Positions 7,937 to 8,923 of a stretch of 8,923 nucleotides of DNA are shown here, in pieces. How positions within the stretch are numbered: position 1 is the stretch's first letter; each line of letters opens with the position of its first letter. The notes beneath the pieces were generated by a model. The model made no database searches, had not been told where the DNA came from, and worked only from the letters and a program-made list of their open reading frames with translations. The position numbers were made by a program, and so were the translations under genes. Source of the DNA: CAZNDN01 sp964571815 (GTDB taxonomy: Bacteria; Fibrobacterota; Chitinivibrionia; Chitinivibrionales; WJKA01); the NCBI GenBank assembly GCA_964571815.1, contig CAZNDN010000155.1, forward strand, positions 1 to 8,923, written 5' to 3'.

Positions 7937-8914
7937 ATGAGGAAATGCACCACACACCGGGAAGCGAGTGCCGCGCTCGATCTATTTTCGTACGGTATGG
8001 GCACCACGCCGATTGAACTCAAGTACGAAACCTATTCGTACACCGCCGAGCCGGGATGGTCGATCTCACGCTACGAAATGTTCGACACGTGCAAGCGCCG
8101 GTATTTTTACACGTATTACCGACGGCATGTCACCGACGTCCCCCACTACACAATCCAGAAGCTCCGTGAGATGACCTCGGTCCCGCTGGAGACGGGCAAC
8201 GTGGTGCACGACGTCATGGAGGCGTTTCTTCGGCGCCTGCAGAAGGACGACAGCGCGATCGACGAAGAGAAGCTGCTGGCATATTCCGCGGAGAAGACGT
8301 CCGAGTATTTCGGCCGCAAGACGTTCATGGAACTGTACTACGGCGACCGGGAACGTATCGACATGGAAGCGGTACATGAAAAAGTGCGCACCTGCCTTGC
8401 CAACTTTCTCGGGAGCCCCACCTGCAACTGGATATACATGAAAGCGCTGACCAACAGAGACAACTGGATGATCGAACCCCCCGGCTACGGAGAGACGCGG
8501 CTTGACGGGATCAAGGCGTACTGCAAGATGGATTTTCTGTTTCCGGTCGACGACGACGTGTATATCCTGGACTGGAAAACCGGCAGGAAAGATACGTTCA
8601 AACACACGCGCCAGCTCACGGGCTACGCCGCCGCGGCAAGCAACAACTTTCACATACCCTGGAGCCGCATCTCCCCGCGCATCGTCTATCTCTATCCGGC
8701 GTTCGAAGAGCTGGAAGCCGTGCTCAAGGAAGAGGACATACAGAGCTTCCTGGAACGTGTCCGTGCCGAGTCCGAAGAGATGAAAAGCTTCTGCGTCGAT
8801 CCCCAACGCAACATCCCCCTCCCGATCGACCACTTCCCCCCGGCGCCATCACCGTCGATCTGCCGCAACTGCGTATTCCGCGAACTCTGTTTCCCCGACC
8901 TCAAGGGAAGATAG
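7937..8914 (+). CDS. Stand-alone Fe-S PD-(D/E)XK nuclease, RecB/AddB/Cas4-like
   Basis: The product is a 325-aa protein (305 aa if it starts at the ATG at 7997) of the RecB-type PD-(D/E)XK nuclease superfamily (PDDEXK_1/Cas4-like). It has the full motif order: His91 in TGNVVHDVMEAF, Asp199 in CKMDFLF, Asp212-Trp-Lys214 in ILDWKTG, and Gln226/Tyr230 in QLTGY. Four cysteines, Cys52 (FDTCKRRYF) and Cys309, Cys312 and Cys318 (CRNCVFRELC), follow the pattern of the iron-sulfur cluster in AddB and Cas4; the last three have the spacing reported for B. subtilis AddB. A DNA-end or single-strand nuclease is likely. The exact substrate is unknown, and no helicase or signal peptide is present. It begins 9 bases after recD and is in the same frame. 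The ATG at 7937 was chosen for closeness to the recD stop, but its ribosome site is weak, and conserved-looking sequence begins only near residue 40. GC content is lower than in recBCD. Confidence 0.85.
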   Translation: MRKCTTHREASAALDLFSYGMGTTPIELKYETYSYTAEPGWSISRYEMFDTCKRRYFYTYYRRHVTDVPHYTIQKLREMTSVPLETGNVVHDVMEAFLRRLQKDDSAIDEEKLLAYSAEKTSEYFGRKTFMELYYGDRERIDMEAVHEKVRTCLANFLGSPTCNWIYMKALTNRDNWMIEPPGYGETRLDGIKAYCKMDFLFPVDDDVYILDWKTGRKDTFKHTRQLTGYAAAASNNFHIPWSRISPRIVYLYPAFEELEAVLKEEDIQSFLERVRAESEEMKSFCVDPQRNIPLPIDHFPPAPSPSICRNCVFRELCFPDLKGR

Positions 8915-8923
8915 AGACAGAGG
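8915..8923 (+). other. Window end, possible ribosome binding site of a next gene
   Basis: Only nine bases follow the nuclease stop. They end in AGAGG, which resembles a Shine-Dalgarno core and could serve another co-directional gene just outside. There is no terminator hairpin in the visible bases, so whether the operon ends here cannot be judged. Confidence 0.25.

Noticed and set aside
7924..8016. 30-codon ORF starting with the ATGA at the recD stop
   Set aside because: Not annotated as a gene: no recognisable sequence or composition. It is kept only as a possible coupling ORF in the findings.
7937..8914. The last gene as CRISPR-associated Cas4
   Set aside because: The fold and cysteines are Cas4-like, but there is no CRISPR array or other cas gene in the window; the protein is longer than typical Cas4 and its context is recBCD.
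1..8923. E. coli-type Chi sites (GCTGGTGG)
   Set aside because: None was noticed in a visual scan of both strands, and the organism's Chi sequence is unknown. Near matches such as CCTGGTGG (about 2814 and 3230) are not evidence.

Overview
The window is an almost wall-to-wall recombination and repair locus, read entirely on the + strand: recC (5' end missing), recB (interrupted by an assembly gap), recD, and a fourth gene for a stand-alone iron-sulfur PD-(D/E)XK nuclease. The first three encode the RecBCD helicase-nuclease (exonuclease V). This complex loads on double-strand DNA ends, unwinds and degrades them, and prepares 3' single strands for RecA. All three are recognisable by long runs of similarity to the Escherichia coli proteins, recalled from memory and not aligned by software.

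Layout: 1-15 is the 3' end of the Illumina adapter, not genome. 16-2676 is recC without about its first 220 codons. 2673-6170 is recB, with 100 Ns at 4850-4949 standing in for the stretch that should hold helicase motif V. 6167-7927 is recD. 7937-8914 (or from 7997) is the extra nuclease. The last nine bases hold only a possible Shine-Dalgarno sequence. No RNA genes, mobile elements, CRISPR array or long intergenic regions were seen.

The recC/recB and recB/recD junctions are both ATGA overlaps, which implies one transcript and coupled translation. The ptrA gene that sits between recC and recB in E. coli is absent. In the complex, RecB supplies a 3'-5' helicase and the only active nuclease, RecD the 5'-3' helicase, and RecC the scaffold and Chi scanner. 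The fourth protein has a complete RecB-type nuclease motif set plus the four-cysteine pattern of AddB and Cas4. It could assist end processing, but nothing in the sequence proves a physical link to RecBCD.

Organism: a bacterium of high GC content (about 62-73% in hand-counted recBCD lines, nearer 50-65% in the last gene). The divergence from E. coli and the gene order rule out a close enterobacterial relative, but I cannot assign a phylum. The adapter remnant and N gap point to a draft or metagenome-assembled contig that starts at position 1. The main system is well known; the most interesting part is the attached Fe-S nuclease and its unusual junction with recD.
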